Assembly: GCF_000807255.1 (NCBI RefSeq)
Contig: NZ_CP009268.1
Coordinates: 3,440,384-3,504,383 of the forward strand
DNA: 64,000 nt
Source: Clostridium pasteurianum DSM 525 = ATCC 6013
GTDB taxonomy: Bacteria; Bacillota; Clostridia; Clostridiales; Clostridiaceae
Reading direction: 5' to 3'
Within the stretch, counting starts at the first letter, position 1, and the number at the start of each line of letters is the position of its first letter. The notes beneath the pieces were generated by a model. It saw only the letters and a program-made list of their open reading frames with translations, was not told the origin of the DNA and searched no databases. Below are positions 36,012 to 45,416 of this stretch, one piece after another. A program made the translations under genes and the position numbers.

Positions 36012-37403
36012 CTACTTTGCCAATTCATAAATAGTGTGAGCGTAAATTTTAGCATTGAGTATTAAATCTTCTACTTCAATATACTCATTTGTCTGATGAT
36101 CTAAATCAGGTTTCCCCGGAAATATAGGTCCAAATGCCACTATATTAGGCATTTCCTTAGCATAGGTTCCTCCACCAATGGATAATAATTTAGGTTCATC
36201 ACCAGTTTGTTCACTATAAACTTTTTGAAGAGTTTTAATTAAAGGATGATCTTCCGAAAAATATAGGGGCTTTTGATGCTGCATATTTTCGATTCTTATT
36301 CCTGTACCATCTATTCTTTCTTCCAAGGGCTTAATAAGATCCTCATAAGTTTTTGTAACAGGGTATCTTAAGTTTAATGTCAATCTTGCCTTATTCTCAT
36401 CTATTTCTACCACCCCTAAGTTAAAGGAAAGTTCCCCAGATACATCATCTGAAAGTCCAACACCAAAGGACTCCCCGTTAACTTCAAAACCTACATATCT
36501 ATTAAAGAAATTTATAAACTTAAGTATATCTGAAGTACCAAGATCTAACTCTCCTAAAAATGCAAAAAGCTGCATAATAGCATTCTTACCTAAATGAGGC
36601 AAGCTTCCATGAGCAGAAACTCCATAGGATTTCACTTTCACCATATTGTCTTTTTCTTCTATCTTTAAGTCATATCCTGTTCTCTCTGAAAAGTTCTCAC
36701 AGCTTTCTATAAGACTGCTTTTTAAATCTGTAATAATTCCAGCTTCACAGTAATCAGGAACCATATTTGCCTTTTGACCACCTCTTATATACTTTATATT
36801 GATATCTCTCTGAGGCTTTGTATTTAAATCCTTCACAAGATCAAATATGGTTATTCCCTTTTCTCCATTTATTATTGGGTACTCAGCATCCGGTGTAAAA
36901 CCAGATACTGGAGGTTTTTCTCTATCCAAATAATATTTAAGTTCTTTACTACCGGATTCTTCATTGGTACCAAATATAATTCTTACCTTTTTAGAAAGAG
37001 ATACTTTTGCATCTACAATGGCCTTCAATGCAAACAGGGCAGATATAATAGGCCCCTTATCATCTGTAGTTCCTCTTCCATAAATTTTTCCATCATGTAT
37101 TTCTGCTGCATAGGGTGGATATTTCCATCCATCTCCTTCTGGTACTACATCAAGATGTCCAAGAACAGCTACATATTCATCACCTTCACCATACTCTGCA
37201 TACCCTACATAATTATCTAAGTTAACCACCTTAAATCCTAAATTTCTTGCGATTTCAAGAGCAGTTTCAAGAGCATTAGCCGGTCCCTCCCCAAAAGGCA
37301 TTCCTAGCTTCGCCTCTTCCTCTACACTTTTAACTCTTACAACTTCTTGAACTGATTGAATAAGTTCATCTCTGAGCATATCTACACTATCATTAATTTT
37401 CAT
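36012..37403 (-). CDS. pepV: M20-family dipeptidase PepV
   Basis: A 463-residue cytoplasmic zinc dipeptidase. The metal motifs are GHLDVVPEGDGW (His and Asp, near 85), GRGTTDDKGP (bridging Asp, near 117) and IFGTNEESGSKEL (catalytic Glu, near 150), plus the late His in DHQTNEYIEVEDL. A lid domain occupies the middle (about 185-370). It releases amino acids from short peptides. The start MKINDSV follows GGGAGG; an upstream in-frame ATG lies before that site and is not used. Confidence 0.93.
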   Translation of the reverse strand: MKINDSVDMLRDELIQSVQEVVRVKSVEEEAKLGMPFGEGPANALETALEIARNLGFKVVNLDNYVGYAEYGEGDEYVAVLGHLDVVPEGDGWKYPPYAAEIHDGKIYGRGTTDDKGPIISALFALKAIVDAKVSLSKKVRIIFGTNEESGSKELKYYLDREKPPVSGFTPDAEYPIINGEKGITIFDLVKDLNTKPQRDINIKYIRGGQKANMVPDYCEAGIITDLKSSLIESCENFSERTGYDLKIEEKDNMVKVKSYGVSAHGSLPHLGKNAIMQLFAFLGELDLGTSDILKFINFFNRYVGFEVNGESFGVGLSDDVSGELSFNLGVVEIDENKARLTLNLRYPVTKTYEDLIKPLEERIDGTGIRIENMQHQKPLYFSEDHPLIKTLQKVYSEQTGDEPKLLSIGGGTYAKEMPNIVAFGPIFPGKPDLDHQTNEYIEVEDLILNAKIYAHTIYELAK

Positions 37404-38006
37404 AAAATCCTCCCAATACTGAAAATACATTTAATAAACAGATCTCTAAACACGGAATAAATTTTTTATTTATAACCTCTCATATCTAGAAATTATTATA
37501 CTATGCTGTCTATATTTTCAAATATTATCCTTTCAAACTTATCTTTATCTATTATTATAAACTTTATATGTAAATTTTATCAACCAATATTAATAATTAC
37601 TCTTAATGAAAACTAATGAATAAGTAAAAGAAGTTTATCTTAAAAGGAATAAATGTTTATAAAATTAAAAATATTTTTATTTAGTTATTAAAAATAAGTA
37701 TTTTCAATAATGTAAATAGTTAAAAAGCTGTCTTGTAATGCATATGGTATGCATTACAAGACAGCTTCTATATATACTTTATATAATTTTAAATTTAACT
37801 TAAACTTTAAATTGACCTCTAGTATCTCTAGTCAGCCAACCCAATATTAATTTTTTACCTCTAGTTTTCTAGTCAGTATATGAAAATACTGTATTAATTT
37901 AACAGAATTCTTTTTACCATATTAGTTAAAAGTTTATAAAAAACTACGTTATTAAAAATTTAATTATTTGGTTTAATTTTATAATAAATTTAGTAATTTG
38001 TCAATA
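37404..38006. other. 600-base gap with short direct repeats
   Basis: No ORF is supported. The gap holds a strong terminator (37725-37767) and two related segments, TGACCTCTAGTATCTCTAG.. (from 37812) and ACCTCTAGTTTTCTAGTCAG (37858-37877), about 45 bases apart, both ending CTAGTCAG. The rest is AT-rich. Confidence 0.5.
37725..37767 (-). terminator. Strong terminator downstream of pheA
   Basis: A perfect 20-base stem (37725-37744 with 37748-37767) and a 3-base loop, followed on the bottom strand by a T-run. It lies about 240 bases past the pheA stop codon, leaving a long 3' untranslated region. Confidence 0.85.
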
Positions 38007-38852
38007 CTAAATTGAATTTTTCATGGCATTTTCATATACTCCAAGTATTCTCACTTTATTACTTATAGAAATATTATCAATAGCTTCTTTCACATTTTTA
38101 TCACTAAAATAATTTCCCTCTATATCTATGAAAAAATGATATTTTCCCAAAGTCTCTTTATTAGGATGCGACAATATTGACATTAAGTTAATATTTCTAC
38201 AGGCAAATTCATTTAATATACTGGATAATGAACCTGGTTTATCTTCTGCCTGGATAATAATTAATGAAGTTTTATAATCTTTATCTGGATAATAATATAA
38301 AAATTTTTCTGAAACAACTATAAATCTCGTCTGATTTTCTTTAGAGTCTGTTACATTTTCAATTTCATAGGGCAATTTAAATTCTGTCTTAAGCATATGA
38401 TGAGGTACTATAGCTGCTTCATTGAACTTACCATACTTGGCACTAATAAAAGATTCTGCATTACTCTCCGTAGTTATGATTTTTACATCATCACCAAATT
38501 GTTCCAAAAAATCACAACATTGACCTTGAGTTTTAAATTGAACATATAACCTTTTTACGTCATTAATATTCTTAGAATTTCCTACAAAAGAAAATTGGAT
38601 TGGAACAACAACTTCATCTATAATATTCAATTTAGTTTTTGATAGCAATTCCAATGTAGGTTGTACATACCCATCTAAAGTGTTTTCAATGGGAACTATC
38701 CCCAATTTACATTGTTCTCCAATAGCCTTAAAAGCTTTGGATATGCTTTGATAAAAAGTTATACTTCCATCAAAATCTTTTTCATTATTATATTTTTTAG
38801 CTGCAATTTCACAAAAAGTCCCTGCCGGTCCAAGTGTAGCTATTTTTCTCAT
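38007..38852 (-). CDS. pheA: Prephenate dehydratase
   Basis: Converts prephenate to phenylpyruvate in phenylalanine synthesis. The 281 residues begin IATLGPAGTFCEIAA (substrate loop), then IVPIENTLDGYVQPTLELL (near 53), and the catalytic TRF motif in KENQTRFIVVSEKF (near 172). A C-terminal ACT domain follows (about 195-270, with EDKPGSLSSILNEFACRNINLMSI) that should bind phenylalanine for feedback inhibition. It is a stand-alone dehydratase, without the chorismate mutase fused to the E. coli enzyme. It is transcribed away from the leuA leader. Confidence 0.93.
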   Translation of the reverse strand: MRKIATLGPAGTFCEIAAKKYNNEKDFDGSITFYQSISKAFKAIGEQCKLGIVPIENTLDGYVQPTLELLSKTKLNIIDEVVVPIQFSFVGNSKNINDVKRLYVQFKTQGQCCDFLEQFGDDVKIITTESNAESFISAKYGKFNEAAIVPHHMLKTEFKLPYEIENVTDSKENQTRFIVVSEKFLYYYPDKDYKTSLIIIQAEDKPGSLSSILNEFACRNINLMSILSHPNKETLGKYHFFIDIEGNYFSDKNVKEAIDNISISNKVRILGVYENAMKNSI

Positions 38853-39164
38853 AAGATATCTCCCTGCCTAAATAAATTTATAAAATTTATCAACATAATC
38901 ACTATATGATATTTTAGCATAAAAAATATGTTATTGGTTACTTTTTTTATCCATTGTAGAAATATGTTATATTATATTAATATTTTATAAAATAATTATT
39001 TTACTGATGAAAAAACGAAATAATTATTATTAAAAATATTAATTTTATTCCTATATTTATTATTAATTTATTAATATTTTATAGAATAATTATTGATAAT
39101 ATAATTTTAAACTTTTTATATTTACAGCTACTATTCATTAATGTATAATCATAAACAATATAAA

Positions 39165-39411
39165 GCAATGAGCAGAAGTAGTAGGGATAAGTGAAATTTT
39201 CAGAGAACCGATGATGCTGTGATTTCGGTAATTTCAAAATCTTGAACTCGTCTGTGAGCTGTCTCCTGAATTTATTAGTAAGGCAGAACGTGGTCCTCCG
39301 TTACAAGGATAGATGGTAATTTGCCATTGAAAAAGTGAGTTCATAATAGAACTAATTAGAGTGGTACCGCGGGTTAGCCTCGTCTCTTTTGTTGAGACGG
39401 GCTTTATTTGT
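39165..39411 (+). promoter_or_regulatory. T-box leader, leucine type, with terminator
   Basis: A tRNA-sensing leader of the T-box class before leuA. Stem I carries the conserved CAGAGAACCGATGATGCTG-like elements and a specifier-loop segment TTGAACTCG in which CTC (39247-39249) would read leucine. The 14-base antiterminator T-box AGAGTGGTACCGCGG is at 39358-39372. The terminator follows: CTCGTCTC (39379-39386) with GAGACGGG (39394-39401) and a T-rich run. Uncharged tRNA-Leu should stabilise the antiterminator and turn leuA on. The upstream part of the gap (38853-39160) is AT-rich and contains a motif shared with 21701. Confidence 0.93.
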
Positions 39412-39449
39412 TTTTATAGAATTTTAATTTATTGAAAGAGGTGGGTTTA

Positions 39450-41114
39450 TTGTCTTATTCAAAGTATAGAAAATATCCTTCAGTTGATTTAAAAGATCGT
39501 GAGTGGCCAAATAAACAAATCGAAAAGGCTCCTACATGGTGCAGCGTAGACTTACGTGACGGTAATCAAGCACTTCCCGTTCCAATGAATGTTGAAGATA
39601 AACTTAGAATGTATAAAATGCTTTTAGATATAGGTTTCAAAGAAATAGAAGTAGGCTTCCCAGCTGCATCTCATACGGAATATACTTTTCTTCGCAAATT
39701 AATAGAAGACAATCTTATACCTGATGATGTAACAATTCAAGTACTTACACAGTCAAGAGAACATTTAATTAAAAAAACCTTTGAAGCTTTAAAAGGAGCA
39801 AAAAATGCTGTAGTACACCTTTATAATTCCACTTCTGTACTACAGAGAAAAGTAGTTTTCAAAAAGAGTAAAGAAGAAATAATTGATATAGCTGTAAGTG
39901 GCGCTAAGCTTTTAAATGAATATAAAGAGAAATATCCCGAAACTAATTTTACTTTTGAGTATTCTCCCGAGAGCTTTACTGGAACGGAGCTTAACTATGC
40001 TCTTGAAATATGTGAAGCAGTAATAGATGTCTGGAAACCAACTGAGTCAAATAAGGTAATTATAAATCTGCCTTCAACAGTAGAAATGGCTACACCAAAT
40101 ATATATGCAGACCAGATTGAATGGATCTGTAAACACATTAAAAATAGAGAAAATATTATAATAAGCCTTCACACTCATAATGACAGAGGTACTTGTACTG
40201 CCTCCAGCGAATTAGGACTCCTTGCAGGAGCTGATAGAATTGAAGGTACATTATTTGGAAACGGCGAAAGAACAGGTAATCTTGACATACTTACAATGGC
40301 TTTAAATATGTATTCTCAGGGCATAGATCCTAAATTAGATTTTTCCAATATATATAATGTAGTAAAAATATATGAAGAATGTACTAATATGACTGTACAT
40401 GAACGTCATCCTTATGCAGGTAAATTAGTATATACTGCATTTTCAGGATCTCATCAGGATGCTATAAGAAAAGGACTTAAAGCTTTAGAAGAAGAAAATA
40501 ATGAATACTGGGAAGTTCCTTATCTTGCAATAGACCCTCACGACCTTGGCAGAGAATATGAAGAAATTATCCGTATAAACAGCCAGTCTGGCAAAGGCGG
40601 AACTGCCTATATTATGGAAAGTGATTTTGGATTTATTCTACCTAAAGAAATGCACAAGGAATTTGGAACTATTGTTAAAGAAAAATCTGATAGTTTAGCT
40701 ACAGAACTTAGTGCAAATCAGATATTTGAATTATTTGAAAATGAATATTTAGATAAAAAGACTCCTTATAATCTAAAAAGCTATGAAACTGAATCTCTTC
40801 AGAATGTAGAGGATGATAAAAATATACTGAATATTCATGCTACTATAAATGTAAATGGTGTTGACAAAAATATAGAAGGTACAGGGAATGGTCCTGTAGA
40901 TGCTTTCTTTAATGCACTGCATAATTCTAATATTAACGGCTGTAAATTTATTTCATATGATCAGCATGCACTAGATAAAGGTTCTCGTTCCAAAGCGGTA
41001 TCCTATATACAAATTGAAAATAATGGTAAAAGATACTTTGGAGTTGGAATATCTGAAAATACAAGCACTTCTTCTTTAAAAGCTTTAATCAGTGCTATAA
41101 ATAGATGTAGATAA
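39450..41114 (+). CDS. leuA: 2-isopropylmalate synthase, long (LeuA2) type
   Basis: First committed step of leucine synthesis: condenses acetyl-CoA with 2-ketoisovalerate. The 554 residues belong to the longer LeuA2 subfamily (actinobacterial type). The catalytic domain has TWCSVDLRDGNQALPVPM (near 30), IEVGFPAAS and HTHNDRGTCTASSELGLLAGADRIEGTLFGNGERTGN-type segments with the metal-binding HxH and N. The C-terminal regulatory domain (about 425-554) should bind leucine. The start is TTG, 5 bases after AGAGGTGG; the upstream TTG lies before that site. It is controlled by the leucine T-box. Confidence 0.95.
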   Translation: MSYSKYRKYPSVDLKDREWPNKQIEKAPTWCSVDLRDGNQALPVPMNVEDKLRMYKMLLDIGFKEIEVGFPAASHTEYTFLRKLIEDNLIPDDVTIQVLTQSREHLIKKTFEALKGAKNAVVHLYNSTSVLQRKVVFKKSKEEIIDIAVSGAKLLNEYKEKYPETNFTFEYSPESFTGTELNYALEICEAVIDVWKPTESNKVIINLPSTVEMATPNIYADQIEWICKHIKNRENIIISLHTHNDRGTCTASSELGLLAGADRIEGTLFGNGERTGNLDILTMALNMYSQGIDPKLDFSNIYNVVKIYEECTNMTVHERHPYAGKLVYTAFSGSHQDAIRKGLKALEEENNEYWEVPYLAIDPHDLGREYEEIIRINSQSGKGGTAYIMESDFGFILPKEMHKEFGTIVKEKSDSLATELSANQIFELFENEYLDKKTPYNLKSYETESLQNVEDDKNILNIHATINVNGVDKNIEGTGNGPVDAFFNALHNSNINGCKFISYDQHALDKGSRSKAVSYIQIENNGKRYFGVGISENTSTSSLKALISAINRCR

Positions 41115-41120
41115 AGTTTA

Positions 41121-41170
41121 TAATTAAAGCTCTGTATAACAAACTTTGTTGCGATACAGAGCTTTAATTA
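41121..41170. terminator. Terminator between leuA and copZ
   Basis: Perfect 17-base arms (41121-41137 and 41154-41170), core AAAGCTCTGTAT, between convergent genes. Confidence 0.85.
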
Positions 41171-41172
41171 AC

Positions 41173-41382
41173 CTATATACTTTCTATACCAATCACATCA
41201 TAACCAGCATCTTCAATAGCTTCTTTTATTTTTTCATCAGAAGTAGTACCTACTTCTGCCTCAGCAGATTTCTTTTCCAGACTTACATTTATTGAATTAG
41301 CTCCTAATTCTTTTAAAGCCTCCTCTACATGTGCTACGCAATGACCACAACTCATTCCTTCAATTGAAATTTTCTTTTTCAT
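41173..41382 (-). CDS. copZ: Copper chaperone CopZ (HMA domain)
   Basis: A 69-residue ferredoxin-like heavy-metal-binding protein that carries Cu(I) to the export ATPase. The metal loop GMSCGHCVAHVEEAL (CxxC, residues 9-23) is at the usual place, and the C-terminal DAGYDVIGIE fits the family. It is the last gene of the CsoR-CopA-CopZ unit, but a 173-base structured element lies between copA and copZ. GAAGGGAG precedes the ATG. Confidence 0.93.
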   Translation of the reverse strand: MKKKISIEGMSCGHCVAHVEEALKELGANSINVSLEKKSAEAEVGTTSDEKIKEAIEDAGYDVIGIESI

Positions 41383-41404
41383 ATAAAACTTCTCCCTTCA
41401 ATAC

Positions 41405-41577
41405 ATTATTTACAAGGTACTAAGCCCCTTGTTATGGCTATGTTGAAGCAAGTTCTTAATTCAGGTGGGGATTCTTTTAACCCACCTAAATTTTAGAACT
41501 GCAAATGCATGGCTTACTTGGCGTTGAACTCCCACTTGAAGAACTGGGAACCTTACGCCAAGTTAGTCAGGTTAAAG
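41405..41577 (-). mobile_element. Hairpin-rich relic, possibly of an IS200/IS605-type (TnpB) element
   Basis: Between copA and copZ lie three clear hairpins: ACTTGGCGT (41516-41524) with ACGCCAAGT (41555-41563), enclosing CCCA/TGGG; AGGTGGG (41463-41469) with CCCACCT (41481-41487); and ACAAGG (41412-41417) with CCTTGT (41427-41432). Hairpin ends and an AGAATCCCCACC-like segment are typical of IS200/IS605 right ends and TnpB guide-RNA scaffolds. No transposase or tnpB is present. The 25 bases 41553-41577 recur at 22863-22887. The edge overlaps the copA stop codon. The class is inferred; a stand-alone RNA is an alternative. Confidence 0.5.
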
Positions 41578-44026
41578 GTTTAAACCCCTTTAATCTGAGT
41601 GCATTAGTAAGTACTGACACTGAACTAAAACTCATAGCCAGTGCTGCTATCATAGGGTTTAAGAGAGGACCACCTAAAATATAAAGTATTCCCATAGCCA
41701 CTGGTATCCCCAAAACATTGTATCCAAAAGCCCAAAATAAATTTTCTTTTATATTTTTTATAGTCTTCTTACTGAGCTCAACAGCTGTAGATACATCCAT
41801 TAAATCACTTCTCATAAGTACAATATCTGCTGACTCCATAGCCACATCTGTTCCTGATCCAATGGCTATTCCTATATCTGCCTGTGCAAGAGCCGGTGCA
41901 TCATTTATTCCATCACCTACCATAGCCACTTTTTTACCTTCTGATTGAAGTTTCTTTACTTCATTTGCCTTATCCTGTGGCAAAACTTCTGATAATACTC
42001 TATCTATGCCAACCTGCTTTGCTATGGCTTCTGCAGTCTTTTTATTATCACCAGTAATCATAGCTACTTCTATTCCCATCTTATGAAGTTTTTCAATAGC
42101 TTTCTTGCTATTTTCCTTAACAATATCTGCTACAGCTATAATCCCCATAAGTTCTTCTTTTGAAGCTATATACATTGGAGTTTTACCTTCTGCTGCCAAT
42201 CTATCAGACTCTTCTTCAAATCCCTTTAAATCAATACCTCTTGTATCCATTAATTTTTTATTTCCAAGCAATATTGTATTTGAATCTACATTCACCTCAA
42301 TACCGTGTCCAGGTATTGCTTTAAATTCATTAACATCTATTAATTCTATAACATCTTCTTCAGCCTTTTTTACAATGGCTTCACCTAAAGGATGCTCTGA
42401 TCGTTTCTCTGCCGATGCAGCAATTTTAATTATATATTCTTTCTCTATACCTTCAGCTACTATTATGTCAGTAACCTTAGGCTTTCCTTCTGTAATAGTC
42501 CCTGTTTTATCAAAAACTATAGTCTGCACTTTATGAGATGTTTCAAGAGCTACACCGCTTTTAATTAGTACTCCATATTCCGCTCCTTTTCCCGTGCCCA
42601 CCATTATTGCTGTAGGCGTAGCTAAACCAAGAGCACAAGGGCAGGCTATTACCAACACTGATATAAATATAGTTAATGAGAATACACCACTTTCACCAGA
42701 TATAAGCCATGCTAAAGAGGATATTAATGCAAGTACCATAACAACGGGAACAAAATAACCAGATATTATATCTGCCAATTTAGCTATAGGTGCCTTTGAC
42801 CCCTGTGCATCCTCCACCAATTTAATAATCTGTGAAAGGGCAGTGTCCTTTCCTACTTTGGTTACTCTATATTTTATAGAGCCATTTTTATTTATGCTAG
42901 CACCAATAATCTTATCTCCGATGTTTTTTTCTACAGGTATACTTTCTCCAGTGAGCATAGACTCATCTACAGAAGTATTACCTTCTACCACTTCTCCATC
43001 TACAGGCATTTTTTCTCCTGGTTTAACTATTACAATATCACCAATTTCTACTTCATCTATGGGAATTTCTATTTCCTTTTCATCTCTAATTATAGTAGCA
43101 GTTTTAGGTGCAAGTCCCATAAGCTTTTTTATTGCTTCAGAAGTTTTACCTTTAGATACGGCTTCCATATATTTTCCAAGAGTAATAAGTGTTAAAATAA
43201 CTCCTGCAGATTCAAAATATAAATGAATGTTGTGTTCACCACCAGAATAAATTGATGTAATAACCCCATAAACACTATATAAAAATGCTGCTGAAGTTCC
43301 AAGAGCCACCAGTGAATCCATATTAGGACTTAATTTTATCAGCGACCTAAATCCAATAGTAAAATATTTTTTTCCTGCAATTATAATTGGCAAGACTAAA
43401 ATTAATTGTATTATTCCGTATGCTTTCATATGCATCATTGGATTTATTGACATTGGAAGTTCTATATTAAACCATTCTAATATCATAGGACCCATGGCTA
43501 TTATCAAAAGAGGGACTGCAAATATAGCAGATATAACAAATCTCTTCCAAATGGATTTTATTTGTTTTTCTTTTTTCTCTTTGTCCATATCAATGCTTAT
43601 TTCTTCTTCCAAAGCCTTATATCCAGCTTTTTCAATAGCTTTCTTTATGTCAGGTATCCTAACTTTTGATGGCTCAAAGGTAATATTCAATTTTTCTGTA
43701 GCTAAATTTACATTTGCTTCAATTACACCCTCTAATTTTCTCGAAGCTCTTTCTACTGCTTTTGCACACGCTGCACAAGTCATCCCCTCTATTTTTAGAA
43801 TCTTATTTGTAGATTCTACCAATGCCTTATATCCAGCTTTTTCAATAGCCTTTTGAACATCTGGTATAGAAACTTTAGCTTCATCAAAACTTATATTCAA
43901 TTTTTCCGTGGCAAGATTTACATTGGCTTCTTCTACTCCATCTAATTTTTTTGACACTCTTTCTACTGCCTTTGCACACGCTGCACAAGTCATTCCCTCT
44001 ATTTTTAGAGTCTTACTTGTTGCCAT
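41567..44026 (-). CDS. copA: Copper-exporting P1B-type ATPase CopA
   Basis: An 819-residue membrane pump that exports Cu(I). Two N-terminal metal-binding domains, each with [13 protein letters not shown], occupy about 1-145. About eight membrane helices follow. The transport site is CPC in [13 protein letters not shown], the phosphorylated Asp is in [13 protein letters not shown], the SEHPLGEAI loop binds nucleotide and [21 protein letters not shown] is the hinge. The ATG (MATSKTLK) is chosen over the GTG just before it because of its spacing from the G-rich ribosome site. It is followed by copZ and preceded by csoR. Confidence 0.95.
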   Translation of the reverse strand: MATSKTLKIEGMTCAACAKAVERVSKKLDGVEEANVNLATEKLNISFDEAKVSIPDVQKAIEKAGYKALVESTNKILKIEGMTCAACAKAVERASRKLEGVIEANVNLATEKLNITFEPSKVRIPDIKKAIEKAGYKALEEEISIDMDKEKKEKQIKSIWKRFVISAIFAVPLLIIAMGPMILEWFNIELPMSINPMMHMKAYGIIQLILVLPIIIAGKKYFTIGFRSLIKLSPNMDSLVALGTSAAFLYSVYGVITSIYSGGEHNIHLYFESAGVILTLITLGKYMEAVSKGKTSEAIKKLMGLAPKTATIIRDEKEIEIPIDEVEIGDIVIVKPGEKMPVDGEVVEGNTSVDESMLTGESIPVEKNIGDKIIGASINKNGSIKYRVTKVGKDTALSQIIKLVEDAQGSKAPIAKLADIISGYFVPVVMVLALISSLAWLISGESGVFSLTIFISVLVIACPCALGLATPTAIMVGTGKGAEYGVLIKSGVALETSHKVQTIVFDKTGTITEGKPKVTDIIVAEGIEKEYIIKIAASAEKRSEHPLGEAIVKKAEEDVIELIDVNEFKAIPGHGIEVNVDSNTILLGNKKLMDTRGIDLKGFEEESDRLAAEGKTPMYIASKEELMGIIAVADIVKENSKKAIEKLHKMGIEVAMITGDNKKTAEAIAKQVGIDRVLSEVLPQDKANEVKKLQSEGKKVAMVGDGINDAPALAQADIGIAIGSGTDVAMESADIVLMRSDLMDVSTAVELSKKTIKNIKENLFWAFGYNVLGIPVAMGILYILGGPLLNPMIAALAMSFSSVSVLTNALRLKGFKPLT

Positions 44027-44121
44027 CACTAATACCCCCTATCTTAATAATTTTTAATTGTCTCTTATTTATCTGTATTTTCATGGAATTTCATTGTTTA
44101 TAAAAAACTGTATTAATAGAT

Positions 44122-44388
44122 TTACTTACCCATAAGCCTTCCAAGTAAATCTATTATTTCATCAACTTTTTTATCACCATTATCCTGCATGAAGGCATCT
44201 TTAACACAATGATTTAAATGCTGCTTTAGTATAAGCATATTTGCTTTTTTTAATAAAGATTGTGCGGCAACCACTTGATTTGAGACATCAATACAGTATC
44301 TACCTTCTTCTATCATCTTTATTATTCCTTCTATTTGTCCTTTTGATGTCTTCAATGCTTTTATCGCCTCTATTTTTTCATTATTCAT
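44122..44388 (-). CDS. csoR: Copper-sensing repressor CsoR
   Basis: An 88-residue all-helical repressor. The Cu(I) ligands Cys-His-Cys are present: RYCIDVSNQVVAAQSLLKK (Cys near 35), then KQHLNHCVKDA (His and Cys near 60-64). The family's N-terminal ALKTSKGQIEGIIKMIEEG is intact. Copper binding releases DNA and turns on export. The start ATG follows GGGAGGTGG; an earlier in-frame start lies upstream of the operator-like palindrome and is rejected. It is the first gene of the copper module. Confidence 0.93.
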   Translation of the reverse strand: MNNEKIEAIKALKTSKGQIEGIIKMIEEGRYCIDVSNQVVAAQSLLKKANMLILKQHLNHCVKDAFMQDNGDKKVDEIIDLLGRLMGK

Positions 44389-44391
44389 ATA

Positions 44392-44416
44392 TCCACCTCC
44401 CCCCTGTGGGGTGATA
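44392..44416 (-). promoter_or_regulatory. CsoR operator-like palindrome over the csoR ribosome site
   Basis: CCCC TGT GGGG (44401-44411) with outer CACC/GGTG-like flanks forms a G/C-rich inverted repeat of the kind bound by CsoR. It lies just upstream of the csoR start, so csoR is probably autoregulated. Confidence 0.6.
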
Positions 44417-44676
44417 TTATTGCAGCCTTTAATAGACAATGACAATCATCATAAGTTGATTTCCTAAATTAATTGTATATTAACATACTTTTGTGTAGAT
44501 TTTATGAAGATTAAAAAATTCAAGAAAATATTTTATGATAGTGATTCTTAATATCATTATATACTATTTAACTTAAAAGTCAAATAATAATATTAATTGA
44601 CCTAATGATAATTTATAACCTACATCATAAACAAATCTATACAAATGTCGTAATTCTTCTACTAACACTGCTGTTT

Positions 44677-45375
44677 CTATTCATCTACAAGCCTGTATCC
44701 TACTCCAACCTCAGTATATATGTACTCAGGCTGAGCTGGATCTTTTTCTATTTTTCTTCTTAGATTTGCCATAAAAACTCTTAAGGACTGAGTTTCATTT
44801 CCTAAAGATGTACCCCAAATTTCATGTATAATAAAATTATGGGTAAGTACCCTACCAGAATATTTGCAGAGTAATGATATTATTTTGTATTCTATAGGAG
44901 TAAGATGTATTTCTTTATTCTCTATTATTACATGTCTTTTTTCAAAGTCAATAAACAGATTCTTAACTCTAAAAGTATCAATTATTTCTTCTTTATTTTT
45001 ATTTAACATGGTATGTCTTAAAGATACACGAATTCTAGCAAGAAGTTCTCCTATACCAAAAGGTTTAGTTAGGTAGTCATCTGCACCTTTATCTAGAGCT
45101 TCAACCTTTTGTCTTTCATTCTCTCTGGCAGATACAATTATAATTGGGACACTTGACCACTCTCTTATTCTTGATATAACTTCAATTCCATCGATATCTG
45201 GAAGTCCTAAATCTAATATAATAAGATCAGGACTATTAGACATGGAAAGTGCAATAGCCTCATTTCCTTTACTGGTCTCAATATATCTATATCCTTGAGA
45301 AGATATGGCTGCAGTTATAAAATTTCTTATTGGTTTATCATCCTCAACTACAAGTATATATGGCTTATTTTCCAT
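44677..45375 (-). CDS. kdpE: KdpE response regulator
   Basis: A 232-residue OmpR-type activator of the kdp genes. The receiver has VVEDDKPIRN, the phosphorylated Asp in LIILDLGLPDIDGIEV (near 52) and the Lys in DYLTKPFG (near 103). The winged helix is at about 130-230, ending YIYTEVGVGYRL. It lies 41 bases downstream of kdpD and is the last gene of the cluster. An 11-base tandem repeat upstream of the kdp genes is its likely target. Confidence 0.94.
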   Translation of the reverse strand: MENKPYILVVEDDKPIRNFITAAISSQGYRYIETSKGNEAIALSMSNSPDLIILDLGLPDIDGIEVISRIREWSSVPIIIVSARENERQKVEALDKGADDYLTKPFGIGELLARIRVSLRHTMLNKNKEEIIDTFRVKNLFIDFEKRHVIIENKEIHLTPIEYKIISLLCKYSGRVLTHNFIIHEIWGTSLGNETQSLRVFMANLRRKIEKDPAQPEYIYTEVGVGYRLVDE

Positions 45376-45416
45376 AATAATCCCCTCCTTTACTAATTTC
45401 TTTATTTGAAGATACT

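Noticed and set aside
37812-37877. Possible CRISPR-like repeats
   Set aside because: Only two imperfect copies, no regular spacing, no cas genes.
42105-43856. Several top-strand ORFs opposite copA
   Set aside because: They are antisense shadows of a highly conserved ATPase gene, without ribosome sites.
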